This document shows positions 35,179 through 43,302 of a stretch of DNA of 64,000 nt, piece after piece (the first letter of the stretch is position 1; every line of letters begins with the position of its first letter). The notes under the pieces were generated by a model that made no database searches, was not told the origin of the DNA, and saw only the letters and a list, made by a program, of their open reading frames with translations. A program made the translations under genes and the position numbers. The DNA comes from Stappia sp. BW2 (GTDB taxonomy: Bacteria; Pseudomonadota; Alphaproteobacteria; Rhizobiales; Stappiaceae), in assembly GCF_008107695.1 (NCBI RefSeq), contig NZ_VIRG01000053.1, positions 186,001 to 250,000 on the forward strand, in the 5' to 3' direction.

Positions 35179-35784
35179 ATGGCACAAAGTTCCCAGCGAG
35201 TTGTATCCCTGATATCGGCTGCGTTCCTGGCCTTGTGCGCATTTGCGTTTTCCAACCCGGCGCTCTCCCAGACATCCGGCAACGAGCCCATTCCATCAAG
35301 CCAGACCTACCAGCAGGACGAAATCCTTCAGGCAGGTCACCAGTTCTTCGGCTCCGTTTCCGGTGGCCTGGCGTCTGTGGTCGAGAAAGCCTTTTCCAGT
35401 TACGGCGAGCCGAACGGATATGTGCTGGGGGAAGAAGGCTCTGGCGCACTCATCGCCGGTGCGCGCTATGGCGAAGGCAGCCTCTACACGCGCAACGCCG
35501 GCAACCACAAACTGTTCTGGCAAGGCCCCTCCGTCGGCTGGGACTTCGGCGCCGACGGCGCCCGGGTCATGATGCTTGTCTATAACCTGCCCACCGTGAA
35601 CTCCATCTACACCCGCTTTGCCGGTGTCAACGGATCCGCCTACCTGGTTGGCGGCGTCGGCATGACGGTGCTCTTGAACAATGAAATCGTGCTTGTGCCC
35701 GTTCGTGCAGGTGTTGGCGCCCGTCTCGGGCTGAACATGGGCTATCTGAAGTTCACCCAGAAGCCGACATGGAACCCGTTCTGA
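35179..35784 (+). CDS. eipA: EipA-like periplasmic envelope protein (DUF1134)
   Basis: The 201-aa protein has a signal peptide (MAQSSQRVVSLISAAFLALC to about residue 30) and then the DUF1134 domain, with FGSVSGGLASVVEKAFSSYGEPNGYVLGEEG and the C-terminal small beta-barrel (VNSIYTRFAGVNGSAYLVGG; LVPVRAGVGARLGLNMGYLKFT). In Brucella abortus, EipA is a periplasmic protein needed for envelope-stress resistance. GGGAG lies 8 nt before the ATG at 35179. The upstream region has two GANTC sites (35057, 35090) and a TTAAC half-site, so cell-cycle control is possible. Confidence 0.9.
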   Translation: MAQSSQRVVSLISAAFLALCAFAFSNPALSQTSGNEPIPSSQTYQQDEILQAGHQFFGSVSGGLASVVEKAFSSYGEPNGYVLGEEGSGALIAGARYGEGSLYTRNAGNHKLFWQGPSVGWDFGADGARVMMLVYNLPTVNSIYTRFAGVNGSAYLVGGVGMTVLLNNEIVLVPVRAGVGARLGLNMGYLKFTQKPTWNPF

Positions 35785-35925
35785 GCAAACAATAAAACGC
35801 GGCCACCGCAGCCTGGCGACAAAGCCGGGTTGGATTCGTACTCCGTAGAAGACTTGGCGGCGGTGCTCCTGTCGTTTATTGATGGAGATGTGGGCGTTTT
35901 TTGAAGACGTAACCGGGAGCCGGAC

Positions 35926-37266
35926 TTGATTGAAGCAGCGATGTATGTGGCGCTGGGGTTTTGCACCGCCGGCCTGATCGGACTGGCAATCCTGCCCGCA
36001 TTTTATCGCCGGGCCGCCCGGCTGACCGAAGAAGCCCTGCGCGCCGTCAATCCGACCAGCTATGCCGAAGTCCGCGCCGCCCAGGATCAGGAGCGGGCGC
36101 GCCATGCCGTTGAACTGCGGCGGGTCGAAAAACGGCTCGACATCGAGCGCGAGAAGGCAGCCAAATTTCAGCTCGAAACCTCGCGGACGCGGGCCGAAAT
36201 CGAAGCGCTGAAAAAATCTCATCAGGACACGATCTCCGGACTTGAAGCCAAGATCGCCGCCGAGGCGAGCGATCAGCACGCCGTCGACATGCTGTCGGCT
36301 GAAGTGACCAACCTGAAAAAGAAACTGTCGGAAGCAGAACGGGCTCTTGCGGAAAGCTGGACCAGGTCTGCGGAAGACGAACCGGCCCCCAAGCCCGCCG
36401 ACACAGAAGAAGACGACAGCGGCTGGCTGCCCGCTTCCGGCACCATGGCACTTGCCACCATTACCGGGCTGGAGGCGGAAGTTGCCACGCTCAAAGCCAA
36501 ACTGGCCCGGTATGAGCCCACGGTCGCGGGCCAGATGGACGCGGTGCGCAGCGAAACCGCCAAGACCAGACTTGCCGAACTGGAAGCCCAGCTGGTCGAT
36601 ACGGAATCCAATTATGTTGCGGCCCAGGCGGAAGTCACGCGTCTGTCCCTGATGCTGGATGCCGCCAGTTTCCCTGAGAGCGAGCGCGAGAAACATCTTG
36701 ATGCCAAGCTGGAGAAGCTTTCCGGCGACGCTGCACGCTATCAGGCGGACGCGGCCGAAAAGGACCGCGCCCTTCAGCGGATCACCGCTCAGATGGCGAA
36801 GCTGCAAAAGGACCTTACCTCGGTACCCGCCCTTGTGGACCTGCGCCGCGATTTCCGCGCGCTTGCAGAAAAGCTGACCGGTGAGGAAGCACCGGATCTC
36901 AAGTCTTCCGGAACAAAGGCACCGGCAGCGCCCCTCGCCCCGAACAGCGCATCGGATGCTCAGGGGTCCGGCGACACTGCATCGTCAGATAAGGTTCAGT
37001 CGGAGGGGTCTTCCGACAAAGCTCCTGCTTCGGAAGATGCAAGGGATGAAGAAAAGGCCTCGCCGAAAGACCAGGCTCAGGGTCAAGCTCAGTCCAAATC
37101 CGCGCATATCGCCAACGCCGCAGAAGCTCTGGTGAGCAGGGTTGTCGCCTCCAACCGGGCCAAGTCCAAACCGGCAGCTGAAAAAGCACCGGCTGGCACC
37201 GGCTCCGCGCAAAACAGCGAGCGGAAAACGAAAGCCACGAAACAAAAAAAGAAAGATGTGGCTTGA
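35926..37266 (+). CDS. Membrane-anchored coiled-coil protein of unknown function
   Basis: The 446-aa product has one N-terminal membrane helix (MYVALGFCTAGLIGLAILPAFY, about 6-27) followed by the basic RRAARLTEEALRAVNPTSYAEVRAA. A long coiled coil runs from about 50 to 330 with heptad-rich segments such as LKKKLSEAERALAESW and LAELEAQLVDTESNYVAAQAEV. The last 115 residues are Ala/Ser/Lys/Pro-rich and look disordered, ending KATKQKKKDVA. I use the TTG at 35926, which has GGGAG 6 nt upstream; an ATG five codons later is the alternative. I do not recognise a named family. Confidence 0.75.
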   Translation: MIEAAMYVALGFCTAGLIGLAILPAFYRRAARLTEEALRAVNPTSYAEVRAAQDQERARHAVELRRVEKRLDIEREKAAKFQLETSRTRAEIEALKKSHQDTISGLEAKIAAEASDQHAVDMLSAEVTNLKKKLSEAERALAESWTRSAEDEPAPKPADTEEDDSGWLPASGTMALATITGLEAEVATLKAKLARYEPTVAGQMDAVRSETAKTRLAELEAQLVDTESNYVAAQAEVTRLSLMLDAASFPESEREKHLDAKLEKLSGDAARYQADAAEKDRALQRITAQMAKLQKDLTSVPALVDLRRDFRALAEKLTGEEAPDLKSSGTKAPAAPLAPNSASDAQGSGDTASSDKVQSEGSSDKAPASEDARDEEKASPKDQAQGQAQSKSAHIANAAEALVSRVVASNRAKSKPAAEKAPAGTGSAQNSERKTKATKQKKKDVA

Positions 37267-37411
37267 TCTGACAAGGCCGCTCCGGTCATCTAGTCCCATG
37301 GACAGTCATCTGACAAACCACCAAAGCTGATCTGCTGTCCCCTCACCTGCGTTTGCAGCTTGCCGAGGCAGGGTGGGCCAGCGGTCGTGCACTAAATCGA
37401 GTCTGCGGTAC

Positions 37412-38194
37412 ATGTTGATCGAACGCCACAACGCCATTCTGGAACTCGCCCGGCAAATGGGCCGCGTCAGCGTCGACGATCTCGCCAGACGCTTCGACGT
37501 CAGTCCGCAGACCATCCGCAAGGACCTGAACGAGCTGTGCGACCGGCGCCTGCTGGCACGCACACATGGCGGGGCCCTGCTGTCATCCGGCATCGAGAAC
37601 GTCGGCTATGAGGCCCGCAGGATCATCTCCAGCCGGGAAAAGGCGGACATAGGCGAAGAGGTGGCCTCTCTCATTCCCGACAATGCGTCGATCTTCATCA
37701 ATATCGGCACCACCACCGAAGCCGTTGCGCAGGCGCTGTTGCAGCATCGCGGTCTGATGGTGATCACCAACAACATCAACGTTGCCAGCCTGATGCGCGG
37801 CTATTCGCAGATCGAGGTGGTGATCGCTGGTGGTGTGCTGCGCCACTCCGATGGCGGCATCGTTGGCGAGGCAGCTGTGGACTTCATGCGCCAGTTCAAG
37901 GTGGATTTCGCGGTCATCGGTGCCTCCGCGATCGATCCGGACGGCTCCCTGCTTGATTACGACTATCGGGAAGTGAAAGTCACCAAGACCATCATGGACA
38001 ATGCACGGCATGTCATTCTTGCCGCCGACAGCACCAAGTTCGAGCGCACCGCCCCGGTTCGTGTCGGGCATTTGCGCCAGGTCAGCACATTCGTGACGGA
38101 TTATTGCCCCTCACCGAACTTCGCAAAAATTGCGCAGGAGGCCGAGGTCAAGCTGATCGAGACAGGACAGCAGGAAGAGACCGCCATCGGCTGA
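37412..38194 (+). CDS. glpR: DeoR-family glycerol-3-phosphate regulon repressor GlpR
   Basis: The 260-aa protein is close to E. coli GlpR along its length: N-terminal HTH (ERHNAILELARQMGRVSV, then DLARRFDVSPQTIRKDLNEL), and the sugar-phosphate-binding domain with NIGTTTEAVAQALLQHRGLMVITNNINVA, GGIVGEAAVDFMRQFKVDFAVIGASAIDPDGSLLDYDYREV and ADSTKFERTAPV. GlpR represses glycerol catabolic genes and is released by glycerol-3-phosphate. Its likely target, glpD-glpK, is 19 kb away in this window. The ATG at 37412 has no good ribosome site. Confidence 0.9.
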   Translation: MLIERHNAILELARQMGRVSVDDLARRFDVSPQTIRKDLNELCDRRLLARTHGGALLSSGIENVGYEARRIISSREKADIGEEVASLIPDNASIFINIGTTTEAVAQALLQHRGLMVITNNINVASLMRGYSQIEVVIAGGVLRHSDGGIVGEAAVDFMRQFKVDFAVIGASAIDPDGSLLDYDYREVKVTKTIMDNARHVILAADSTKFERTAPVRVGHLRQVSTFVTDYCPSPNFAKIAQEAEVKLIETGQQEETAIG

Positions 38195-38297
38195 TCAGCC
38201 GCCACAGCGCGCAAAACCGGTGCACAAACGGGTGGAGAACCCTGTGCGAAACCATGTGCGCAAGGTGTGCATATGCTGTGTGTGCCTTGGGGAAAAA

Positions 38298-38373
38298 TGG
38301 CACGCCCAACGGGACTCGAACCCGTGTTTCCGCCGTGAAAGGGCGGCGTCCTAGACCGCTAGACGATGGGCGC
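38298..38373 (-). tRNA. tRNA-Glu (anticodon TTC)
   Basis: On the minus strand the 76-nt sequence begins GCGCCCATCGTCTAGCGGTC and ends GGGTTCGAGTCCCGTTGGGC plus GTGCCA. The acceptor stem GCGCCCA pairs with TGGGCGT (first pair G-U), the anticodon loop CTTTCAC gives TTC (38339-38337), the T arm has GGTTCGAGTCC, and the 3' CCA is encoded. A T-run follows the CCA. Confidence 0.97.
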
Positions 38374-38508
38374 GCGGGGCTTGAAAAGCTCAGTGCCTCA
38401 AGCCGAGGACCGTGCGTATACGGCTGCATGACAAAAGACGCAAGCCCTAATTTTCATTTTTATGTCACATGCCTGTTCATAACCCGGCCGCTCAGGCTCG
38501 ACGCGACG
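38374..38508. other. Spacer upstream of tRNA-Glu
   Basis: This 135-bp stretch is AT-rich in its right part and should hold the tRNA promoter on the minus strand. No gene is seen. Confidence 0.3.
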
Positions 38509-38865
38509 TCAGCGCGCAACAAAATCCGTACGGCCCAACTGTTTTCCCGTGACAGGATCGAAGCGTAGCAAGGCGGTCTTGCTGCCTTCGCGCACCAGAA
38601 CCATCAGCAATCCGTCCGAGATGTTTGCCTGCAGGATCTCCGCGTCAGCGCCAACCGCCACCGTCGCGGCATATTGATCGGCGGAAACATCGGTCTTATT
38701 GGTGTTGATCTTGTAGAGAATTGCTGCAAAGACAGCGATAAAGCCGGCGATCATGACGAGGGACGAGCCCAGCAGCAGACGCTTCAGCTTGGCCTGGATG
38801 CGTTCGGCCGCAGGATCAAGCGGCTTTTCACCCGGTCCCTCATCCCGATAATCAGGTTGTGACAT
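38509..38865 (-). CDS. Small single-pass membrane protein next to rluD (DUF6476-like)
   Basis: The 118-aa product has a charged cytoplasmic head (MSQPDYRDEGPGEKPLDPAAE), one membrane helix (LLLGSSLVMIAGFIAVFAAILY, about 31-52) and a periplasmic beta-type tail (VAVGADAEILQANISDGLLMVLV, LLRFDPVTGKQLG). Similar small membrane proteins sit divergently beside rluD in other alphaproteobacteria and I believe they are called DUF6476; that label is from memory. Its ATG (38865-38863) overlaps the rluD ATG (38864-38866) on the other strand. GAGGGA lies 9 nt upstream. Confidence 0.72.
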   Translation of the reverse strand: MSQPDYRDEGPGEKPLDPAAERIQAKLKRLLLGSSLVMIAGFIAVFAAILYKINTNKTDVSADQYAATVAVGADAEILQANISDGLLMVLVREGSKTALLRFDPVTGKQLGRTDFVAR

Positions 38866-39889
38866 GACAGACAATTCCCTCGAGTATCCGGCCGGTCTGG
38901 ACCAGGATTTCAGTTTAACAGTTGATGCAGCCGATGCCGGGAAACGGCTGGATGCGGTGCTGGCGGCTCATCTGGAAGCCCTTAGCCGCAACAGGATCCA
39001 GTCCCTGATCAAGTCCGGGGACGTCACCGTCGGCGGCGCGAAAATAGTGGAGCCGAAATTCCGGGTCAATGAAGGCGATGCTCTGATCCTCACTTTGCCG
39101 CAGGCCGAGGACCCCGAACCCAAGGGCGAGGACATCCCGGTCACGGTTGTGTATGAGGACGAACATCTCATCGTTGTCGACAAACCGGCCGGTCTTGTCG
39201 TTCATCCGGGCGCAGGCAACTGGACCGGAACGCTCGTCAATGCGCTGATCCACCATTGCGGTGACAGCCTGTCGGGCATTGGCGGCGTCAAGCGTCCCGG
39301 CATCGTCCACCGGATCGACAAGGACACATCCGGCCTGCTGGTCGTCGCCAAAACCGACCAGGCGCACAAAGGTCTTGCCGCCCAGTTCGCCGACCACGGC
39401 CGCACCGGTCCGCTGGAACGCGCCTATGCGGCTCTGGTCTGGGGCGCTCCCTCCGGCCTCAAAGGCACGATCAACGCCAATCTGGCGCGGTCACAGGCGA
39501 ACCGGCAGAAGATTGCCGTTGTCAAGACCTCCGGCCGCCACGCCATCACCCACTGGCAGGTGAAGGAACGGTTCGGCAATGCCGAGCAGCCCGCCCTCGC
39601 CTCGCTGCTGGAATGCCGCCTTGAAACCGGGCGCACCCACCAGATCCGCGTACACATGGCACACATCGGCCATCCGCTGATCGGTGACGATGATTACGGG
39701 TCGGGTTTCAAGACCAAGGCCAACCGTCTGGAAGATCCGCTCAAAAGCCTCGTGAACGGTTTTCACCGACAGGCGCTGCATGCCGGCCTGCTGGCTTTCG
39801 AACACCCGGCAAATGGCAAAACCTTGCGTTTTGAGAGCCCTTACCCGGTGGATTTCGCAAATCTGTTGTCAGGATTACAAAAATTTTAG
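38864..39889 (+). CDS. rluD: Ribosomal large subunit pseudouridine synthase D (RluD family)
   Basis: The 341-aa protein has an N-terminal S4 RNA-binding domain (about 20-70: KRLDAVLAAHLEALSRNRIQ, SGDVTVGG) and the RluA-type catalytic domain. The active-site motif HRIDKDTSGLLVVAKTD places the catalytic Asp at residue 152. VVDKPAGLVVHPGAGN and LETGRTHQIRVHMAHIGHPL are further signatures. RluD modifies 23S rRNA helix 69. AGG lies 7 nt before the ATG. It is followed by rpoH, a common alphaproteobacterial neighbour. Confidence 0.95.
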   Translation: MTDNSLEYPAGLDQDFSLTVDAADAGKRLDAVLAAHLEALSRNRIQSLIKSGDVTVGGAKIVEPKFRVNEGDALILTLPQAEDPEPKGEDIPVTVVYEDEHLIVVDKPAGLVVHPGAGNWTGTLVNALIHHCGDSLSGIGGVKRPGIVHRIDKDTSGLLVVAKTDQAHKGLAAQFADHGRTGPLERAYAALVWGAPSGLKGTINANLARSQANRQKIAVVKTSGRHAITHWQVKERFGNAEQPALASLLECRLETGRTHQIRVHMAHIGHPLIGDDDYGSGFKTKANRLEDPLKSLVNGFHRQALHAGLLAFEHPANGKTLRFESPYPVDFANLLSGLQKF

Positions 39890-39910
39890 GATTCGTTTTC
39901 GTTTTCTGAC

Positions 39911-39941
39911 CATGCATTCGCCGAATTTGAACCTATATTAG
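39911..39941 (+). promoter_or_regulatory. Possible RpoH-type promoter upstream of rpoH
   Basis: CCTATATTAG (39932-39941) fits the alphaproteobacterial heat-shock -10 pattern CYTATNTNNG exactly. CATG (39911-39914), one base off the CTTG -35 box, lies 17 bp upstream. The rpoH ATG is 125 bp downstream. In Caulobacter one of the rpoH promoters is sigma-32 dependent. Confidence 0.45.
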
Positions 39942-40066
39942 TCTATCTTGTGTGCCTGTATGGACACGATTGTGCGTCCGCCTTCCCTTCGAAATGGCTT
40001 GCTTGCGTATCACTGCGGGGCAGCGGGAGGAAGGAGACGCAAACTTGACGAAAGGGGGTGCATGAT

Positions 40067-40951
40067 ATGGCCCAAAACGTTCCGACGCTTACAGCAGGGG
40101 AAGGCGGCCTCAGCCGGTATCTCGACGAGATCCGCAAGTTTCCGATGCTTCAGCCGCAGGAAGAGTACATGCTCGCCAAGCGCTACAAAGAGCATGAGGA
40201 TCCTGAAGCAGCCGAACGCCTAGTCAATTCCCATCTACGCCTCGTCGCCAAGATTGCCATGGGTTACCGCGGCTACGGCCTGCCGATCGGAGAAGTCGTT
40301 TCCGAAGGCAACGTCGGCCTGATGCAAGCGGTCAAGCGCTTTGAACCGGACAAGGGTTTCCGGCTCGCGACCTATGCCATGTGGTGGATCAAGGCAGCTA
40401 TCCAGGAGTACATCCTGCGCTCATGGTCCCTCGTGAAAATGGGGACCACGGCCAACCAGAAACGCCTGTTCTTCAACCTGCGTCGCCTCAAGGGCAAGAT
40501 CCAGGCATTGGACGAAGGCGATCTGAAGCCGCATCAGGTTTCGGAAATTGCCACGAAACTCGGCGTGTCCGAGGAGGAAGTGGTGTCCATGAACCGCCGC
40601 CTGGGCGGCGATGCCAGCCTGAACGCGCCTGTGCGTGCGGAAGCGGACGCAGGTGAATGGCAGGACTGGCTCGTTGATGAAAGCGAAAGCCAGGAAACCT
40701 TGCTCGCGAACCAGGAAGAGCTGGACATGCGGCGCAAGATGCTGACTGACGCGATGGACGTGCTCAACGAGCGCGAACGGCGCATCTTCGAAGCACGCCG
40801 TCTCTCGGAAGATCCGATGACGCTGGAAGACCTGTCCGGCGAATTTGGTGTCAGCCGTGAACGTGTCCGCCAGATCGAGGTTCGCGCCTTCGAAAAGGTT
40901 CAAAAGGCCGTGCGCAACAGCGCCCGCACCATGGACCAGCCGGCCGCCTGA
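40067..40951 (+). CDS. rpoH: Heat-shock sigma factor RpoH (sigma-32)
   Basis: The 294-aa sigma factor has region 2 (LVNSHLRLVAKIAMGYRGYG, FEPDKGFRLATYAMWWIKAAIQEYILRSWSLVK) and the RpoH box QKRLFFNLR at residues 131-139, which distinguishes it from RpoD. Region 4 ends with LSGEFGVSRERVRQIEVRAFEKVQ. It directs transcription of chaperones and proteases; a matching promoter is seen in front of ftsH at 57.3 kb. AGGGGG lies 8 nt before the ATG at 40067. A strong terminator follows. Confidence 0.97.
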   Translation: MAQNVPTLTAGEGGLSRYLDEIRKFPMLQPQEEYMLAKRYKEHEDPEAAERLVNSHLRLVAKIAMGYRGYGLPIGEVVSEGNVGLMQAVKRFEPDKGFRLATYAMWWIKAAIQEYILRSWSLVKMGTTANQKRLFFNLRRLKGKIQALDEGDLKPHQVSEIATKLGVSEEEVVSMNRRLGGDASLNAPVRAEADAGEWQDWLVDESESQETLLANQEELDMRRKMLTDAMDVLNERERRIFEARRLSEDPMTLEDLSGEFGVSRERVRQIEVRAFEKVQKAVRNSARTMDQPAA

Positions 40952-40973
40952 GGCAGGCGAAAATAGAGAAACG

Positions 40974-41010
40974 AAAAAGCGCCAGAGCGATGCTCCGGCG
41001 CTTTTATTTT
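40974..41010. terminator. Terminator after rpoH (probably bidirectional)
   Basis: AAAAGCGCC and GGCGCTTTT with an inner GAGC/GCTC pair form a strong hairpin, followed by TTATTTTG. It is between the convergent rpoH and thiY genes, and A-runs on the other side give U-runs for the leftward transcript. Confidence 0.9.
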
Positions 41011-41026
41011 GCCCAGGCCGGGTAAT

Positions 41027-41968
41027 TTACCGGATCTCGGCCGTATAGCTCTCCACCGGCACGACCTTGCTGATCAGGCCGGCTTCAGCCATGAACTCCG
41101 CAAAACGCTGATAGCGGCCCGCGTCGAGTGCAGCCGGGCGCTTGGCGAAGCGTGGCAGCGTGTCGAACCAGGCCCGTCTGTTCAGCTCGTCATTGAGGTT
41201 CGGATACGCCTCTATGAAGGCATTCCAGGCTTCTTCCGGGTGATTGGTCAGATAGATGGTTGCCGCTTCCACAGCCGCCAGAAACTTTTGAAAGCGCGGA
41301 TCGTCCGTCTTGTCCTTGTTGACCACATAGATCAGCTCGTCAAAGATCGGCACATCGTTTTCTTCCGGAAAGAAGGCCTTGCCCGGTTTGCCTTCGATCT
41401 CGAGCTGGGTCAGCTCGAAATTGCGGTAGCCGCCAATCACAGCGTCCACCTGTCCGGCAAGCAGCGATCCCGACAATGCGAAATTGACGTTGACCAGCTC
41501 CACATCATCGATGGTCAATCCTGCCGATTGCAGCATCTGTCCCAGCATCGCATCCTCAAATCCGGACACGGAAAAACCGATGCTCTTGCCCTTCAGGTCC
41601 TTAAGCTCCTGAATGGGACCATCTTTCAGCACGATGAGCGAATTGAGCGGCGTTTCCACCAGCGTGCCGATCCACTTCAGTGGCAGTTCCTCTTCAATCT
41701 GCGCATGAAGCGTCGGCTGATAGGACACCGCAATATCGCCCTGCCCGGCAGCCACCAGCTTTGGCGGCATGGCCGGATCCGCAGGTTCGATGATCTCAAC
41801 GTCCAGACCTTCAGCCTCGAAGAAGCCCTTTGTCTGCGCCGTGACCAGCGGCGCGTGGTCCGGATTTACGAACCAGTCGAGCAGCAAGGTCAGTTTCTCG
41901 CCGGCCTGCGCCGGTCCCGACGCCAGTAACCCGGCGGCAAGAACAAGAGACAGGAAGTGTTTTTTCAT
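41027..41968 (-). CDS. thiY: Thiamine-precursor ABC transporter substrate-binding protein (NMT1/THI5-like, ThiY)
   Basis: The 313-aa protein has a Sec signal (MKKHFLSLVLAAGLLASGPAQA) and the NMT1/THI5-like fold: LTLLLDWFVNPDHAPLVTAQTKGFFEAEGL, VAAGQGDIAVSYQPTL, LKGKSIGFSVSGFEDAML. In characterised members it binds N-formyl-4-amino-5-aminomethyl-2-methylpyrimidine, a thiamine breakdown product. A TPP riboswitch lies upstream of the operon. The gene follows thiX by 22 bp and has a GGAGG site. The normal third partner, the ATPase ThiZ, is absent: the next gene is convergent rpoH. Confidence 0.9.
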   Translation of the reverse strand: MKKHFLSLVLAAGLLASGPAQAGEKLTLLLDWFVNPDHAPLVTAQTKGFFEAEGLDVEIIEPADPAMPPKLVAAGQGDIAVSYQPTLHAQIEEELPLKWIGTLVETPLNSLIVLKDGPIQELKDLKGKSIGFSVSGFEDAMLGQMLQSAGLTIDDVELVNVNFALSGSLLAGQVDAVIGGYRNFELTQLEIEGKPGKAFFPEENDVPIFDELIYVVNKDKTDDPRFQKFLAAVEAATIYLTNHPEEAWNAFIEAYPNLNDELNRRAWFDTLPRFAKRPAALDAGRYQRFAEFMAEAGLISKVVPVESYTAEIR

Positions 41969-41990
41969 GAGGTCCTCCGTTGAGCGGCAG

Positions 41991-42746
41991 CTAGCTGAGC
42001 GTCTGCCAGGGAACAAGAATTCGGGTGAGATGGTTCACGGCAAAGCGCATGATCAGCACCATGGCCGCGAGAAGGATGAGCGCGGCGAACATCACGTCCG
42101 CCTGCATCCGGTTGCTGCTTTGAAGCATGATGAAGGCGAGGCCTCCCTTCGCCCCTGCCCACTCGCCGATGATCGCCCCCATGGGCGCAAACACGGCGGC
42201 AACCCGCAAGCCGGAGGCGAACGCCGGCAAGCCTGACGGCAGGCGGAAGAACCAGAGTTCCTTCAAACGAGACAGACGATAGAGCCGGGCGAGATCATGT
42301 AACCCCGGGTCCAGCCGCTGCAGGCCGTCGAAAAAGGTCGATGTGACGGTGAAAAAGATGACCAGGATGATGACGACGATCTTGGATGCCAGCCCGAACC
42401 CGAGCCAGAGCACCAGGATCGGAGCGATCGCGAAGACAGGCAGGGCCTGAGTGACCAGAATGGGCGGCATGGCCAGTCTGGCGGCAACCGGAAACAGCCA
42501 CAACAGAATGGAAAGCAGCGCCCCGGCCGCAGCCCCCAGCACGAAGCCGAGCACGGTCTCGTAGGCGGTTATGCCTGCATGCTGCAGCAGAAAGCCGGCA
42601 TGTTTGACAAAGGCGGCAAAGACCCGGTCCGGACCGGGCAGAATGTAATGCTGTGTGTCGAAGATATGGACGATGGCCGCCCAGATCGCCACGGTCACAA
42701 GCAGGCCGAACAAGGACCTGGCAACAGCTTTCAGGAAAACAATCAT
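41991..42746 (-). CDS. thiX: Thiamine-precursor ABC transporter permease (ThiX)
   Basis: The 251-aa inner-membrane protein has six membrane helices of the BPD_transp_1 type. The EAA-like loop is RLKELWFFRLPSGLPAFASGLRVA. TQALPVFAIAPILVLWLGFGLASK is typical of the SsuC/TauC/ThiX permeases. It is the first gene after a TPP riboswitch, with a 155-nt leader between, and is followed by thiY. With no ATPase gene in the operon it must borrow one from elsewhere or be non-functional. Confidence 0.9.
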   Translation of the reverse strand: MIVFLKAVARSLFGLLVTVAIWAAIVHIFDTQHYILPGPDRVFAAFVKHAGFLLQHAGITAYETVLGFVLGAAAGALLSILLWLFPVAARLAMPPILVTQALPVFAIAPILVLWLGFGLASKIVVIILVIFFTVTSTFFDGLQRLDPGLHDLARLYRLSRLKELWFFRLPSGLPAFASGLRVAAVFAPMGAIIGEWAGAKGGLAFIMLQSSNRMQADVMFAALILLAAMVLIMRFAVNHLTRILVPWQTLS

Positions 42747-42845
42747 CCAACAGGCCCCGTTGCAATGCGCAAACAGGAACGCTCATGAGCCGATACCGGC
42801 AGTCGGATAAGCAGCCAAGGCTGCGGTCGCAGACACTTACGCATA

Positions 42846-42889
42846 GGATCTCCCGTCTTCGGACAAGCCGAAAATGACAATGGAGATCC
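42846..42889 (-). other. Long hairpin in the thiX leader, possible riboswitch expression platform
   Basis: GGATCTCC (42846-42853) and GGAGATCC (42882-42889) pair perfectly and enclose a second stem, TTCGG/CCGAA. It starts just downstream of the TPP aptamer on the minus strand. There is no U-tract, so if it is the switching element it more likely acts through an alternative fold or on translation. Confidence 0.4.
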
Positions 42890-42901
42890 GGGAATAGGCT
42901 A

Positions 42902-42996
42902 AGGATTCCGTCCCTTCGCCGGCATGACCCGGATCAGGTTCTAAGGGTTCGGCGTTGCGCCATCTCAGTTCCGGAAACCGGAACACCCCTCGGACC
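42902..42996 (-). ncRNA. TPP (thiamine pyrophosphate) riboswitch, THI-box
   Basis: On the minus strand the THI-box core is present in order: GAGGGGTG, a stem, CTGAGA, a second stem GGCGCAACGCC, then ACCCTTAGAACCTGATC, CGGGTCATGCCGGCGAAGGG. These match the conserved TPP aptamer, including the CTGAGA pyrimidine pocket and the pyrophosphate-sensing helix. It lies upstream of thiX-thiY and should lower their expression when thiamine pyrophosphate is plentiful. Confidence 0.95.
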
Positions 42997-43250
42997 AAGT
43001 CGGAACATGCCCTGTGCGGCGAAAAAAGGCAAGTCGCCGTGAAGCGGTTTTAACCCCTCGCCAAAGACGGACGCCGATCACCCGGAGCGCCGCACTCGGG
43101 CAACCGCGCGGGCACGCAAGCAAGGCCCCAGGTCAGCAGCCTAGACAATAACAATAAGCCTACGGAGAAGATGAGATTTCTTGTCCTCGCCTGACTCGCA
43201 GTTCATTGAGCCAGGATGGCTATGGAATGAGCGTCCATGCGCAGTATCGC
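42997..43250. other. Region upstream of the TPP riboswitch
   Basis: About 250 bp between the riboswitch and the hairpin after the next gene. It should contain the thiXY promoter; AT-rich sequence lies around 43140-43190. No gene is supported. Confidence 0.35.
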
Positions 43251-43274
43251 AGAAGCCGCAGCAAAGCGGCTTCT
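43251..43274 (-). terminator. Terminator-like hairpin after the 579-aa membrane protein gene
   Basis: AGAAGCCGC (43251-43259) pairs with GCGGCTTCT (43266-43274) with a 6-nt loop, about 30 bp past the stop codon on the minus strand. No U-tract, so moderate confidence. Confidence 0.5.
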
Positions 43275-43302
43275 TCAGATGTTCAAGGCAGGCGAAGAGT
43301 GC

